The notes beneath the pieces were generated by a model, which was not told the DNA's origin, did not search any database, and saw nothing but the letters and a program-made list of their open reading frames with translations. From the NCBI GenBank assembly GCA_950106755.1, contig OX467084.1, positions 744,001-808,000 of the forward strand: a stretch of DNA of 64,000 bases. Reading direction: 5' to 3'. Shown one piece after another: positions 46,773 through 57,752 of this stretch (the first letter of the stretch is position 1; each line of letters begins with the position of its first letter). This stretch comes from Climacium dendroides (Eukaryota > Streptophyta > Bryopsida > Hypnales > Climaciaceae). The position numbers and the translations under genes are program-made.

Positions 46773-47535
46773 ATTGTCGATTTTGATACCAATACGAATG
46801 GATGTTTTGTATATAATTTAGGTTGACAAATATTAGACATACTAATTTTTTAATGTAATTTCCATTAAAATGAGAGTGTAGTGACATACAAAGTCTCTAA
46901 TTTGAACATTAGGTCAAATTTCAAGCACCAATGCTAACATTAATATACATAAAATCTTTACTTTTTGAACACCATGTCATGAGCTTTGAAGTTGGTTGTA
47001 AAGGATGGTTCATGTCATTCAAACGGTCCGAGTTCTATTCTCATTGAATATGAATAAGCGGTTGAGGGAGAGGCATGACTTGGTGCTGCCTAATGACCTA
47101 TGCATGCAGCTAGGAAAGTTGTAACAATCAATCGGCCCCTACCCGAATTGTGACAATTACTTAACACAATTATCAAACACATAGTCATTAGAACCACTAC
47201 CCATTTTTTCCAGTTGCTTCAAATTATCAATAATATTAGTCATAGATATTATAACATAAGTGCTTCAAGAAAAATAAATTAAAACATAGAAAAATAATAA
47301 AACTCAAATGTACTTAGAAGCAATTTATTATAATTGAAATTGAATCCTCTTGTTTTGTAAAAACAAAAGCTACATTTCAAAGCATATAAACAATACCAAA
47401 CTATAAATCCAAACCAACATAATTAAAGTATATGCCATCTACTACAATATATAAATTCCATCCATTACACAGAATATGTGGATGGGAAATACAAAATAAA
47501 GCATACCACATATACCCTTATGTACATATGGCTTC
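46773..47535. other. AT-rich spacer between convergent genes
   Basis: No ORF and no palindromes of the array type. It separates the 3' ends of the truncated ParB-like gene and the DUF7869-like gene and should contain their polyadenylation regions. Confidence 0.5.
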
Positions 47536-50373
47536 TCAATTATAGGAACTCAAGCTCTCGTTAATGACTTCAATTTGTATAGCAGGGATCTTAATCATGC
47601 ACTCCTGAGTGTCTTTCTTGATTCTCGACTTCCACGCTGTCATAAGAGCATCAGTGTGTTGCCAAACAGGAGGTTCAGTTTCATCTACCTTCCAACGCAG
47701 ACCTCTTTCGCTGTCCCATCCGGTGTAGAAATCTATAACATCTTGATTCCTTGATGTTGGACGGAAGTATTGAATACGGACACAATTCGGATTTTCTGGG
47801 CTGTAGTTCGGATCAGACAATGCCCTTGCAATCCACACCGGATGAGTGTCACCATCTGCGGGGCGAACCGCAACAAAATAGCCTTCAAACAAATCTCGAG
47901 CTACCCGAAAGGATGGATTTGGACGACCACTCAACGGCCCAACGTACGAGTCATCTTCCCCAAACTCTTCACGCTCTTCACCATCCTCGTTCAATTCATC
48001 CGCTCGATCTGCTACTACTCGTGAAGTTGGCCAAAAACCATCTCTCAAAACACCAAAGGTAGGTAATGGTTCCATCAACACTGTCTTGATGCCACGCTAG
48101 TACCTCACTATGTGCTCATAACGTCTTAGGTAATCCCCAGTGACATCTGCATTGCATAAATTGTCCCAATATTTCACGAACCCCGACACACCTTTGACGA
48201 TGTCATCTAAGCCTTTCATAGGCTTCAACGGAACAGGCAGCGGTTCACCCCGTGGCCACAAACTTCGCCCTTCAACATCTTCTTTCCATAATTTGATGCC
48301 TCTTCCGTCTTCTCCTAACCACTCTGCATCAATGCAAAGAAGTTTGTACTTCATGACAGGGCACCCCGTTGAGTCCAGGTAGAACTTCAACTGATGTGGT
48401 TTTGTGTGTCCAACGAGGATGTCATCACCATCAACAAGCGACCCTGCTATAAAATCCTTGAAATCAGGCACTTCTTCAATAAGGTGAGGGATAACGGGGA
48501 TGGAATCCACATCCATGAACGACTTCATTAGTGCTGGTACTGTAGACAAGTTGTCTTTCTTCAAATCCATGCTCCATCTTCCAAACAACGCATCTATGTC
48601 GTCATGTGTGTGACCCACAATCATGAAGTTCACGTACACTTCCCGGAAGATTTTGTTTGCGACAAGTAAAGACCAAAAACAGAAAACATATCTATTCTTG
48701 TTGTCTCCAGTGGCATTGTCCATCTGCACGTTCAAAATGGGCGGTAGCCGCATGGCTGGAGCTAAAGTATTTGGCAACGGCGGTAGTGACACGTTGCACA
48801 TGTCTGCACCCTCTAGTACAGCCTTAAACAAAGTAGTGGACTTTGAATTTTTGAACAACTCTCTAGAAGAAGACTTCGGAACTAACTCTAAATCTCGCAA
48901 CAACTTTGCCATTGATCCAACGGTATAGTTGGAGTCATGGGAGAAGACATCCAAGCCATAATGCGCGTAGCGTACATCTGCATGACCATGTGCAAGCATG
49001 CCCGTCACAGAAACTGGTAGCTTCATGAGGCCATCGAGTTCTTTACTCTTGTGAGAGAACACAGGACAAGCGATTTTCGAGTGATCCATTTTGTCGTGTA
49101 TGATTGTAAGACATTCATGCGGAGACTTGAATGACAACTCTCGATTGATGTAATATACATCCCTATGGGCACGAGCAATGGTAAGATGCCTATCCAATCT
49201 TCTTGCCCATTTCAAAGCAGTTTGAGATCCACTGATAGCACCCTTAACAAACTCATTTAGCTTGTCACAAGTAGCACACCGAGCAAGATTATCCCCTGGC
49301 TTCTTCACATCGAATTTTGAGAACTTTGTAGACCTTATTTTACTCAAGTTCGAAGTGGAGATCTCCTTCAATCCGAAGGCCGCATTGGAATCATTGAGTT
49401 TCTTCAATTGGTCTTTCCATTGAAATGAGGCCGGAAGAATCTTTGACACGACCTTCTCACCTACCTTCAGACTCCGAGTGTGATGCGGCATATGATCAGC
49501 TTCCTTGTCAAAGATGCACTTTAAAGAAACTATTGCTTGTAGGGTATGTTCTCTAGGCTTCAACAGTCTTGTATTACCGTGATCGCTTGCTTCTCGATCG
49601 AGCTTCATGTATTTTGAGTAGCGATAGAATGTAGACTCAGCAACTCCCGCAATAAGCATCCATGCGCGCAAACACACATTTATGCCTTCAATTGTAACCA
49701 TCTTCCTTCGATGTGCACCTTCATGAATTTGTCTGTGCACATCAGTCTTCATGAAGGCACGATGTTTAAATGTTGAATTTCTGTACATTCTTTCTTGAAA
49801 TGCCCGAATTTTCTCCCTCGGGAACGGTTGGACACAATTCTTATTGCAGCAGACCTTGCTAGACACCATGTTGATTGACTCTTGTGTAAGGAGGTCTTTT
49901 GCTCTGACAGCAGTTTGACGAGGTGGATTTCGGTTGGCACTTGCATAGGGCCTAGCAGATTTGGATGATGGTGGATTCTTTAAACTTGCTTGCAGACGGT
50001 TGAATTTGTCTCTCTGTTCATGATCGCGTAAACTAGCACCACGACAGTGCACGAGCTCAATAGGCCAAGCTACTAATGAGAAGACATTCTCTTCAGAAAT
50101 GTCCACTTCAGAATGTGATTTTGAAATGTGCACTGACACATGAGTGTCTCCAAGAGGTCCAGTGACACCAAGTACAAGATCTGAATTCACACTATGACAA
50201 GTACCTTCTCCAACAAGAACGCCCTCTCCATTATACAAAGTAACAAACTTTGTATTCCATTTTTGTCGAGGAAGCCCTTCACACTCAGGAATGCCAGCAC
50301 TCATTTCTTGAAGTACCTAGAGTTCATCGTCTGATGAGTCCATGAGGTCAAGTGGGACATCAGCAGAGCCCAT
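47536..50373 (-). pseudogene. DUF8039-like plus DUF7869-like transposase-type protein with two in-frame TAG codons
   Basis: One minus-strand frame runs from ATG 50373 to the stop at 47536, broken by TAG at 50319-50317 and 48099-48097; the longest uninterrupted part is 50304-48097 (735 aa). Near its N-terminus, GEGTCHSVNSDLVLG ... VFSLVAWPIELV resembles the DUF8039 fold of plant transposon proteins. CC..C (SKVCCNKNCVQPF) and CATCDKL are metal-binding candidates. The C-terminal half shows DUF7869 hallmarks: IHDKMDHSK (about codon 400), LNVQMDNATGDNKNRYVF (about 523) and FMIVGHTHDDIDALF (about 561). These are plausible RNase-H-fold catalytic acids. After the second TAG the frame encodes a 180-residue domain (YFVAVRPADGDTHPVWIARAL) like a BAH/Tudor-type reader. 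Both stops are one step from CAG. Confidence 0.8.
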
Positions 50374-50471
50374 ATTATCTGTAACCATAAACCACAATCC
50401 GAATAGAAAATTAATAGATGAAGAAAGACTTGTCAAATTTTATTTAATGTAATTTTTCAATTTATATAAAC

Positions 50472-51612
50472 GCAGTTTAGGGCGGACCTCCCTAAACTGC
50501 ACAACTAGACAAACAAAGTTCTAGATCAATGAAGACCAATCTGATCGAAATAAATGATCATTGTACGACTAACAACCCTTATTTGCTTCACAGTAGTGTG
50601 AAATTTTCTGAACACAGATGCCGCAGACCTGATTCATTTTCTTAATCTGTCAATATCAATGGTGTGGCGCTTTGAGGCTAATAGCATGACCACTTTGTCA
50701 GATTTTAGAAACTAAATAAGACATCCCCTCATATTTTATTTCTTAAGTACAAAAATTGTGTCATTTCAATTTAGGACAAACCTACCTAAACTGCATGAAC
50801 ATAGTGTGATATATTCTAGACTCGACATGCTGAAACCCTATAAATTGAACAAGGAAGAAGTGTATTTTAGGGCGGACCTCCCTAAACTGCATGACCGGTA
50901 GAAACTGCGTGAAGGTAGTCGAAGTCCTTTCTAAATTGAACAAGAACCGGCTTTGTTCACTGTTGTGCAATAAAAAACTATTGCAATGCAATTTAGGGCG
51001 GACCGTCCTAAAGTGTATGTCCGGACTCTCCGTGTATTGAAGATATAGCAATACCTACCTAGTTAATGCTTCTAAAACATTCAGGTTTGTCAGTATGTAG
51101 TTTAGGACGGACCGCCCTAAACTGCAATGACAGTATATATAGCGTAAATATAAATTGTCTTCATTTCAGTGGGTAAATGATGCATTGCAATTTAGGGCAG
51201 ACCAACCTAAACTGCTCGTCCCACTAGTAAAAATTTTACTATATAGAATATAAATTAAGGCGTTGATGCATTTCATTTTAGGGCGGACCGACCTAAAGTG
51301 CATATCCAAACTGTTGATTTTTGTGATTATTTATTAGAAACCCCAACTTATTCAAGTCTTCAGAAAATATTTAGGTTTGTCAATCTGCAATTTAGGACGG
51401 ACCGCCCTAAACTGCATGAATAGGGTCAAGGAAATTGGATTCAGTGCTACTGTATTTTGTTGTCATATTCATAAAATTATTTCCCATCGCAGTGCAATTT
51501 AGGTCGGACCGACCTAAACTGCACTTCTTACAAAAACGTAATATGCTCGATATGAAATACAAGTCATGACATGGTCTACTTGAGTTTTAGGACGGACCGT
51601 CCTAAATTGCAC
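50472..51612. repeat. Array of ten interspersed palindromes upstream of the DUF7869-like gene
   Basis: Members begin at 50472, 50766, 50862, 50987, 51097, 51186, 51274, 51386, 51493 and 51582, with about 100-bp spacing after the first gap. They are the same motif as upstream of the ParB-like genes. Arm position 7 varies, and in several members both arms vary together (G with C, A with T at 51582, T with A at 51493), so the dyad is kept. The first lies about 100 bp upstream of the gene's ATG at 50373. Together with 44606-45397 it brackets the two convergent genes. Confidence 0.92.
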
Positions 51613-54120
51613 GTCTTCAAAAACATGTAGCACACGGAAGTTTCTAAATATAGACCCGGATTTTACGGCTACAAACCAGGGTACCTATTCATACCGCAGA
51701 AATTGAATTCAGTATGATGACTTAAAACTGAACTTATACTTGAAAATATATGAGCACATTGCAAATTCCTCAATACGAAATTAAAATGTTCAAGAAGAAA
51801 AGGAGAACTCTGTCGAACTTGAAATCTGTTGCGTTCTATGACTATGCACAAAGTACTGGAGTGCTACAAATGTCTGGACAAAGAAAATGCTTTCATCTGT
51901 TGGTTGTACGCAAAGCGCACCTTGAACTGCAGAACGCCTCGTCCAACTGTGTTCAAACCACAACAGAAGAAAATGACAACAATGAATAACAGAGAGCTTG
52001 AACAAGTTCACGATCACATAAGAAAAGCCAAATGAGAATGAGAACGACACTAACAATCTCAACGCGCATACACAAAGTACCCGGCCACCCGCGCCAGGGG
52101 GAGCAAAGTTTTGGCGTTGGAAGGGGGCCGCGCCAAAACAAAATGAATTCAAATTTCAAATTTTTTTTCGGGAGATTCGTTTTCCACTTTGTAGCACTTT
52201 TTCAGGTCACACGATCTTTGGAAGAAGTTCGTGCAGTCTTTCATTAGAAAAATAGTCGTCCACTTGGCAGTGCTTACTTCAAATTCAAGCCTATTTCAAG
52301 TGTTTGCGGATTTGCAAAGTCAACTACTGGAAATTTTAATCGCAAATCACAGTGTTGACAAAGCAAATTTTGCACGCAATTTTTTGCCTAACATTAAAGA
52401 TTTCCAAAAGTAGGTGAGACATTCTCTCCTTCCTTTTCCTTGCCACGCAACAATGCATGTGCAAAGAATGTATTGAACTTTTGTAACTTTGTTGACTTTG
52501 CATTTTAAAAATAAAATCTCTTTGTTTACGAATGTTGGTGTACAAAATGTAAACAACGCTTTAGGGTTTAGGGTTTAGGGTTTTAGGGTATAGGGTCCAG
52601 TGTTAAAAATGTGGATTAAATGTTCAACATTCGAAAAAAGCGTACATACATAAACATTGAAAAAACTGGAAAAAAAAAAGTTTTAACACTTTGGCATAAA
52701 CCAAAGCCTTACAAATGAACTTAAAAAAAATTAATTGATACTTTTTCAAATGGGTTTGAGTAGTTAAAAAAATGTAAAAGTCCATGAATTACTCTTTTTG
52801 TTTAAAATAATAGAACATTATGAAAGACATACAATAAATCAATTAGTATCCTTGGCAAAGCCAAAAATTACTGTAACTAAAGTTATGCATTGGATTCCAA
52901 GCAAATTTTCAATGCTTGCCCATTTAATAAATCATGTACACGTTTCATGGCCACTGGATTGAAGATGTCCAAAATTTAAAAAGTCATGAAATTTTTAACG
53001 TGAATACTCAAAATTTTCATTAAGGAAGTTCAAATTAGTTGTGGGCATTATATTCAAATTAGTGCTGAGCATTATATTGAAAACAAAGTACACATACAAT
53101 AAATAAAATAATTTTTTGTTTTTTTACAATGTACTACGTGAATTTTTACATTCCACATGAGAATGTAGAAAGATAAGCACATAAAATGAAAGATGCATTT
53201 GGTACTCATGTTAAAAATTATGTAATTGTATATTATTTTGCATGTTCAATGGAATCATGAACACCCTTTGCAGAGGACTTTCCTATTGCACTAAATAATA
53301 ATTATGGTGTATGAAGATCCTATATGACGGACTTTTCAACTTTTTTAAACATAAACACATGACTAAACAATCATTTTTAACTGAAAATTTGGGTGATTGA
53401 CACATACAATGAACTTTGGAAGTGGCAAAAGGTGAGGTCATCTCTTGAAGTGAAGAACATTAATTATTGAAATGATTAATTTGGGAAACCCATCATGGTG
53501 GAGTCCACCTTGCATTCACATCACACTCTCAATTATGAATTATAAGTTTACATTATGGTAATTCACACTCGCAAGTGCCATTCAATCATGAAGGCACTAG
53601 CACTATAATTATTTGAAATGTGCCACCAATCATGCAAGATATTTTCTTAGTTATCTATAGAAAGTAGCCAAAATTTGAAAGGCATCTGTAGTACATTAAA
53701 ATTTTAAGGTTTTATTTACTTCTTCAAAAATGAGTTGGACGTCTGAATCCATGGAATTTGAGAATTCAAAACGTTTACAACTTGCACCATATTTATGTGC
53801 TTGCGTGCAAAACCTTTTTTTGTAGCTTTCCAGACTCAAATAATATACACTTGTAATAACGCTTAGAGCTAGTGTTGGCATCGTGGATCGGTGGACCGAT
53901 GTAATAAATTCTTCTCAACAATTTTTTAATCAATAAAATGAATTGGAATTTTCCTAATTTTAAATTTGGGTTCAAGATTTGTAACAAGATTCTTTGAATT
54001 CAACCCAATAAATATAAATTTGTAGATTGTAATATATTTTTTTTCATACCTTTTAATTATTTGAAATGGAACTACAATTTCATATGGATAAAAATTCGAA
54101 GTCTCTCAATATCATTTATT
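51613..54120. other. Non-coding stretch, probable right flank of the palindrome element
   Basis: No supported gene. A G/C-rich patch at 52080-52140 (CGCGCCAGGGGG, GGCCGCGCC) stands out. A degenerate TTTAGGG tract lies at 52560-52600. The remainder is AT-rich. I could not find an element terminus with inverted ends. Confidence 0.45.
52560..52600 (+). repeat. Interstitial telomere-like tract
   Basis: About four TTTAGGG or near-TTTAGGG units in a row followed by degenerate TATAGGGTCC. Similar tracts lie at 44436-44453 and 57530-57603, near the outer ends of the palindrome arrays. Confidence 0.75.
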
Positions 54121-54124
54121 GCAA

Positions 54125-54720
54125 TTAATTTGTTTTGGCATGTCTCCAAGTGCCTAGAAGGAACATTAGTTTCGTTTTATTATGAAATCTAAATTGCTCA
54201 TTTAGTATGCAACTCGTACATGTATTTGGGTTTTATTATTTTCATATATGTCATGGCTTTTCAACTTTATTATTTGTAAACTACAGCACATGAGTTATTC
54301 AATTAGAAGTTCTTTTGCATGTCAAAATGCATAAAAGAACCTTTAATATAGTTTTATCATGAAATCTAAGTGTTCATCTGGTATTCAACTTGTACATGTA
54401 TTTTGGTTTTAATTATTTTCATATATGTCATGGCTTTTGGGCTTCATTATTTGTAAACTACAGCACATGACTTATTCAATTAGAATTCTTTTGCGTGTTA
54501 AAATGAATGAAATGACCATCAATAATGTTTTATCATGAAATCTAAATGTTCAATTAGTATGCAACTTGTACATGTCTTTTGCGTTTGATTATTTTCATAT
54601 ACATCATGGTTTTTGGACTTTAGTATTTCTATACTACAGCACATGAGTTATTGAATTACATATTATTTTTGCTTGCAAAAATGTATAAAAGAAGCACTAG
54701 TAGTGCTTTTTATTATAAAA
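54125..54720. repeat. Satellite, about 176-bp unit, roughly 3.3 copies
   Basis: ATGAAATCTAA recurs at about 54182, 54358 and 54534 and in altered form near 54714. Each unit carries CAACTTGTACATGT, TTATTTTCATATA..TCATGG and ACTACAGCACATGA. Copies are about 80-90% alike. The unit is close to nucleosome length, as many plant satellites are. Confidence 0.82.
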
Positions 54721-54812
54721 TCTTAAAGTTCATCTAATTCATAACTTGTACTAATATATATTTTATTTACCATTTTATGAATTCATTCCATAAGGCCATG
54801 ATTTGAATAGAA

Positions 54813-54893
54813 TGGACCATTCAAGGGGAGGGCCCATTCTATTCCCATTTTTTTTTATTCATGCAAAGTTCAACTTCTAAGTGGGCAAGATTG
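54813..54893 (+). repeat. 81-bp direct repeat, copy 1 (copy 2 at 55168-55248)
   Basis: The segment from TGGACCATTCAAGGGGAGGG to GTGGGCAAGATTG occurs twice with no difference that I can see, 355 bp apart. The sequence between is unrelated. This is an isolated, recent-looking duplication in otherwise unique AT-rich DNA. Confidence 0.9.
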
Positions 54894-55167
54894 AAAATGA
54901 ACGCACGATGTCGCTTGTACCACTATTTACAACTTGCTTGATCAAAATTTGAGCAATCACTTACAAAATTCCATGACCTTTTTAATTTTGAACCGTTAAG
55001 GTACAACGGCCGTATCCTTGGCAATCCTTCCTTTTCACATGTAAATTAACTCCTAAATGGGCTAGCATTGAGAATTAATGTGGAATCCAATGTATAGCAT
55101 GAATTTCAAGTTGCTTTAAATTTATTTGAGCATTCTTTTTTAATTATTGCAAGACATTTGAAGGATT

Positions 55168-55248
55168 TGGACCATTCAAGGGGAGGGCCCATTCTATTCC
55201 CATTTTTTTTTATTCATGCAAAGTTCAACTTCTAAGTGGGCAAGATTG
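55168..55248 (+). repeat. 81-bp direct repeat, copy 2
   Basis: Matches 54813-54893. The following 600 bp (55249-55844) contain no supported gene. Confidence 0.9.
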
Positions 55249-55844
55249 TTATGATTTATGAAAAGGAAGGATTGCCCTAAAAAAGATTATAAAAAATGCT
55301 AGAAAAAGTGGATGAAATTGCTAGACAACTTTGAAATATAAAAATATATTAGATGAAATTGCCCAATTGTGGATGAAAACCATACCATACATCCAATACA
55401 AGAGGCAACCCATTTATAACCGACATCCCATTCTGGTAGTATAGACCATTGCCTTTTTGACTGTGCACAAAAAATTTGAAGCAATTACATATGGCACAAC
55501 TTTCTATGCACTTGTCGCACTATATAATTGGCTTAGGAGAGTTTCAATATTGCAATCAAAATTGTTGGAAAGATAATGGGCTATATCATCAGAATAGAAG
55601 AAAGCCCATTTTCCACTAAAGTTCTCAATAATTTCATGTTGCAAAAAAACATCTAAAAAATTATGCCTACATTGTAATGCCTCTTTCGAAACTTGTAGAA
55701 ATGAAAGTTTTGAAAAAATCAGCCGTGCAAATAGTCCAAACGGCTTAAGTGGTCAAAATGGGTTGGCTCCCTTAAATGGATAAATGTTGCAATTTGGAAA
55801 ACCAATATCATTTTTTATATTGCCAATATGGCACTTCTTCAAAA

Positions 55845-56060
55845 ATGGAGAAAAAGCCCGTAGCACCGACGTCCAACCCTGCGGCCTCAGTTGCCGACCT
55901 TGTGGATTTGGTTCCCGACCTTGTAGTCTCGGTAGTCGAACGTTTACCCGACCCTAAGTCCGAACCTAATACCGACCCTGGTTGGAGGCTCAGTGTAGCC
56001 CCGGTCGGTCGTCACCCTCCTTTCGCTGAGCGGGGGGAGGGTCAGCGCATTTGTTGCTAG
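55845..56060 (+). other. Short Pro/Val/Asp-rich ORF, doubtful gene
   Basis: A 71-codon frame (MEKKPVAPTSNPAASVADL...) with internal short repeats of the GACCTTGT type (VADLVDLVPDL). It has no domain. It precedes a TTTAGGG-containing leader at 56080-56125. It could be the start of a gene running into the minisatellite, or chance. Confidence 0.2.
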
Positions 56061-56219
56061 CTTTGTTAGTTTTGTTGGTTTGGTTTAGGGTTTAGTTTCT
56101 TCGTTGAGGTTTAGGGTTTAGGTCATTGTGGAGAGGTTTGTTGGCCGCCTGGGTTGCAGCGAAGGAGCGCGGCAAGAGAGCTGTGAGGAATGCTCGAAAT
56201 TTGAAATTGCTGCTGCTGC

Positions 56220-56865
56220 TGTCTGAGTTGCATCTGCTGTTGCGGTGCAAGGTGCGAGGTGCGAGGTTTAGGATGCAGCTGTTCTTTGAGTTGCACTTGC
56301 TATGCGAGGTGCGAGGTGCTGTCTGAGGTGAGAGGTGCGAGGTGCTTGCTGCTTTGTGCTTGCTGCTTAGTGCTTGCTGCTTTGTGCTTGCTGCTTTGTG
56401 CTTGTTGCTTAGTGCTTGCTGCTTGGTGCTTGCTGCTTGGTGTTGAATCCTTTGTGCAAGGTTGCTGCTTGGTGCTTGCTACTTGGTACTTGCTGTTGCT
56501 GTGCTCGGTGCTTGGTGCTCGGTGTGAGGTTTAGGGTTGCACCTTCTGTCTGAGTTGCATCTGCTGTTGCGGTGCGAGGTTTAGGATGCAGTTGTTCTTT
56601 GAGTTGCACTTGCTATGCGAGGTGCGAGGTGCTGTCTGAGGTGAGAGGTGCGAGGTGCTTGCTGCTTGCTGCGCGAGGTGCGAGGTGCGAGGTGCTTGCT
56701 TGCGAGGTGCGAGGTCCGAGGTGCGAGATGCTTGCTTGCGAGGTGCGAGGTGCTTGTTGGTCCGAGGTGCGAGGTGCTTGGTACTTGCTGCGAGGTGCGA
56801 CGTGCTTGCTGCGAGGTGCGACGTGCGACGTCCGAGGTGCGAGGTGCTTGCTGCGAGGTACCAAG
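56220..56865. repeat. GCGAGGTGC-type minisatellite, copy B (larger)
   Basis: This is the same family as 43505-43810, but longer and with runs of GCGAGGTGCGAGGTGC and CTTGCTGCTTTGTG. A higher-order duplication is visible: a block of about 100 bp around GTTTAGGATGCAG at 56269 recurs at 56581. Multiple long frames in both strands are repeat artefacts. Confidence 0.82.
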
Positions 56866-57529
56866 CTTGGTGCAAGCTGGTGCGAGCTGCACTTGAGCTG
56901 CACCTGCTGTCTGCGACATACTTCAGTTGTGAAGTGGGAGGCACAAAATCAGAATTCCTCGTTTCAATAGGTACTTTGCCAATCTTTTTTCACGCTTTTT
57001 TTACCTAAATTCAAGCTGCTAGAAATTGCCAGACAGTGCTAATTTCACAAGTTGCTGGTTCCTTACTTGATGAGATTCATATTAGATGCTATGCTGTATT
57101 AGAGTTTTGTTTCCGTGTGATTGAATTTCAAGGATTCTGTGGTGCAATTTTAGGTCATATGCTTGTGGGTTGTGGGTTGTGGAATGCTTGTGGGTTTCAT
57201 TTTTATTTATAGAATGGTGGAAAACAATTGGGAGCATTGGTTTCAATTGCATTTGGATGTTGCAATTCTGTTGAACTTGGGGATGAATCAATTGCGTGTC
57301 TCCCAAATTACATGTGACTAAGTAGTTGCAATTCTACTTTTCTTGTTTTCTCACTCCTTGTTTTGCACTCTTGGATTTGCAGCAGTGTGATTTGGATACG
57401 TTTGTGGTAGCAGCTTTGAGGATTTTTTCATTTGTGGAAGGAGACAAGTATCAAAAACCTGTCATTGTGTTATTTGGCAGGTCAGGACTTCTACATTGGA
57501 TGTTAATAAATGGTTCAAGTTTAAGGGTT

Positions 57530-57603
57530 TAAGGATTTAGGGTTTAGGGTTTAGTATTAGAGGTTTAGGGTTTAGTATTAGAGGTTTAGGGTTTAGGGTT
57601 CTA
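57530..57603 (+). repeat. Interstitial telomere-like tract with higher-order repeats
   Basis: TTTAGGG units alternate with TTTAGTATTAGAGG. This tract accounts for the 50-bp length difference between the two duplicated units. Confidence 0.8.
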
Positions 57604-57752
57604 ATTATCAAGCTTTACAACTGAAGAACGTGTTAACCCTCGCATAGAATTTGACGGATATGACCATGATATCTCCGGGTCTTAGGCGGGTATCACCTAG
57701 ATATCCCCGGATATTAAGCGGCTATTGAGTGCAAAGTCAGAAATAGAACGTC

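Noticed and set aside
48097..50319. Programmed readthrough of TAG codons in the DUF7869-like gene
   Set aside because: The bases after each stop do not match known readthrough contexts and the pattern fits C-to-T decay. It is kept only as a check in the findings.
56259..57008. Long Cys/Leu/Arg-rich and Gln/Ser/His-rich ORFs over the minisatellite
   Set aside because: Open in many frames on both strands because of the G-rich repeat. No start context, no domain.
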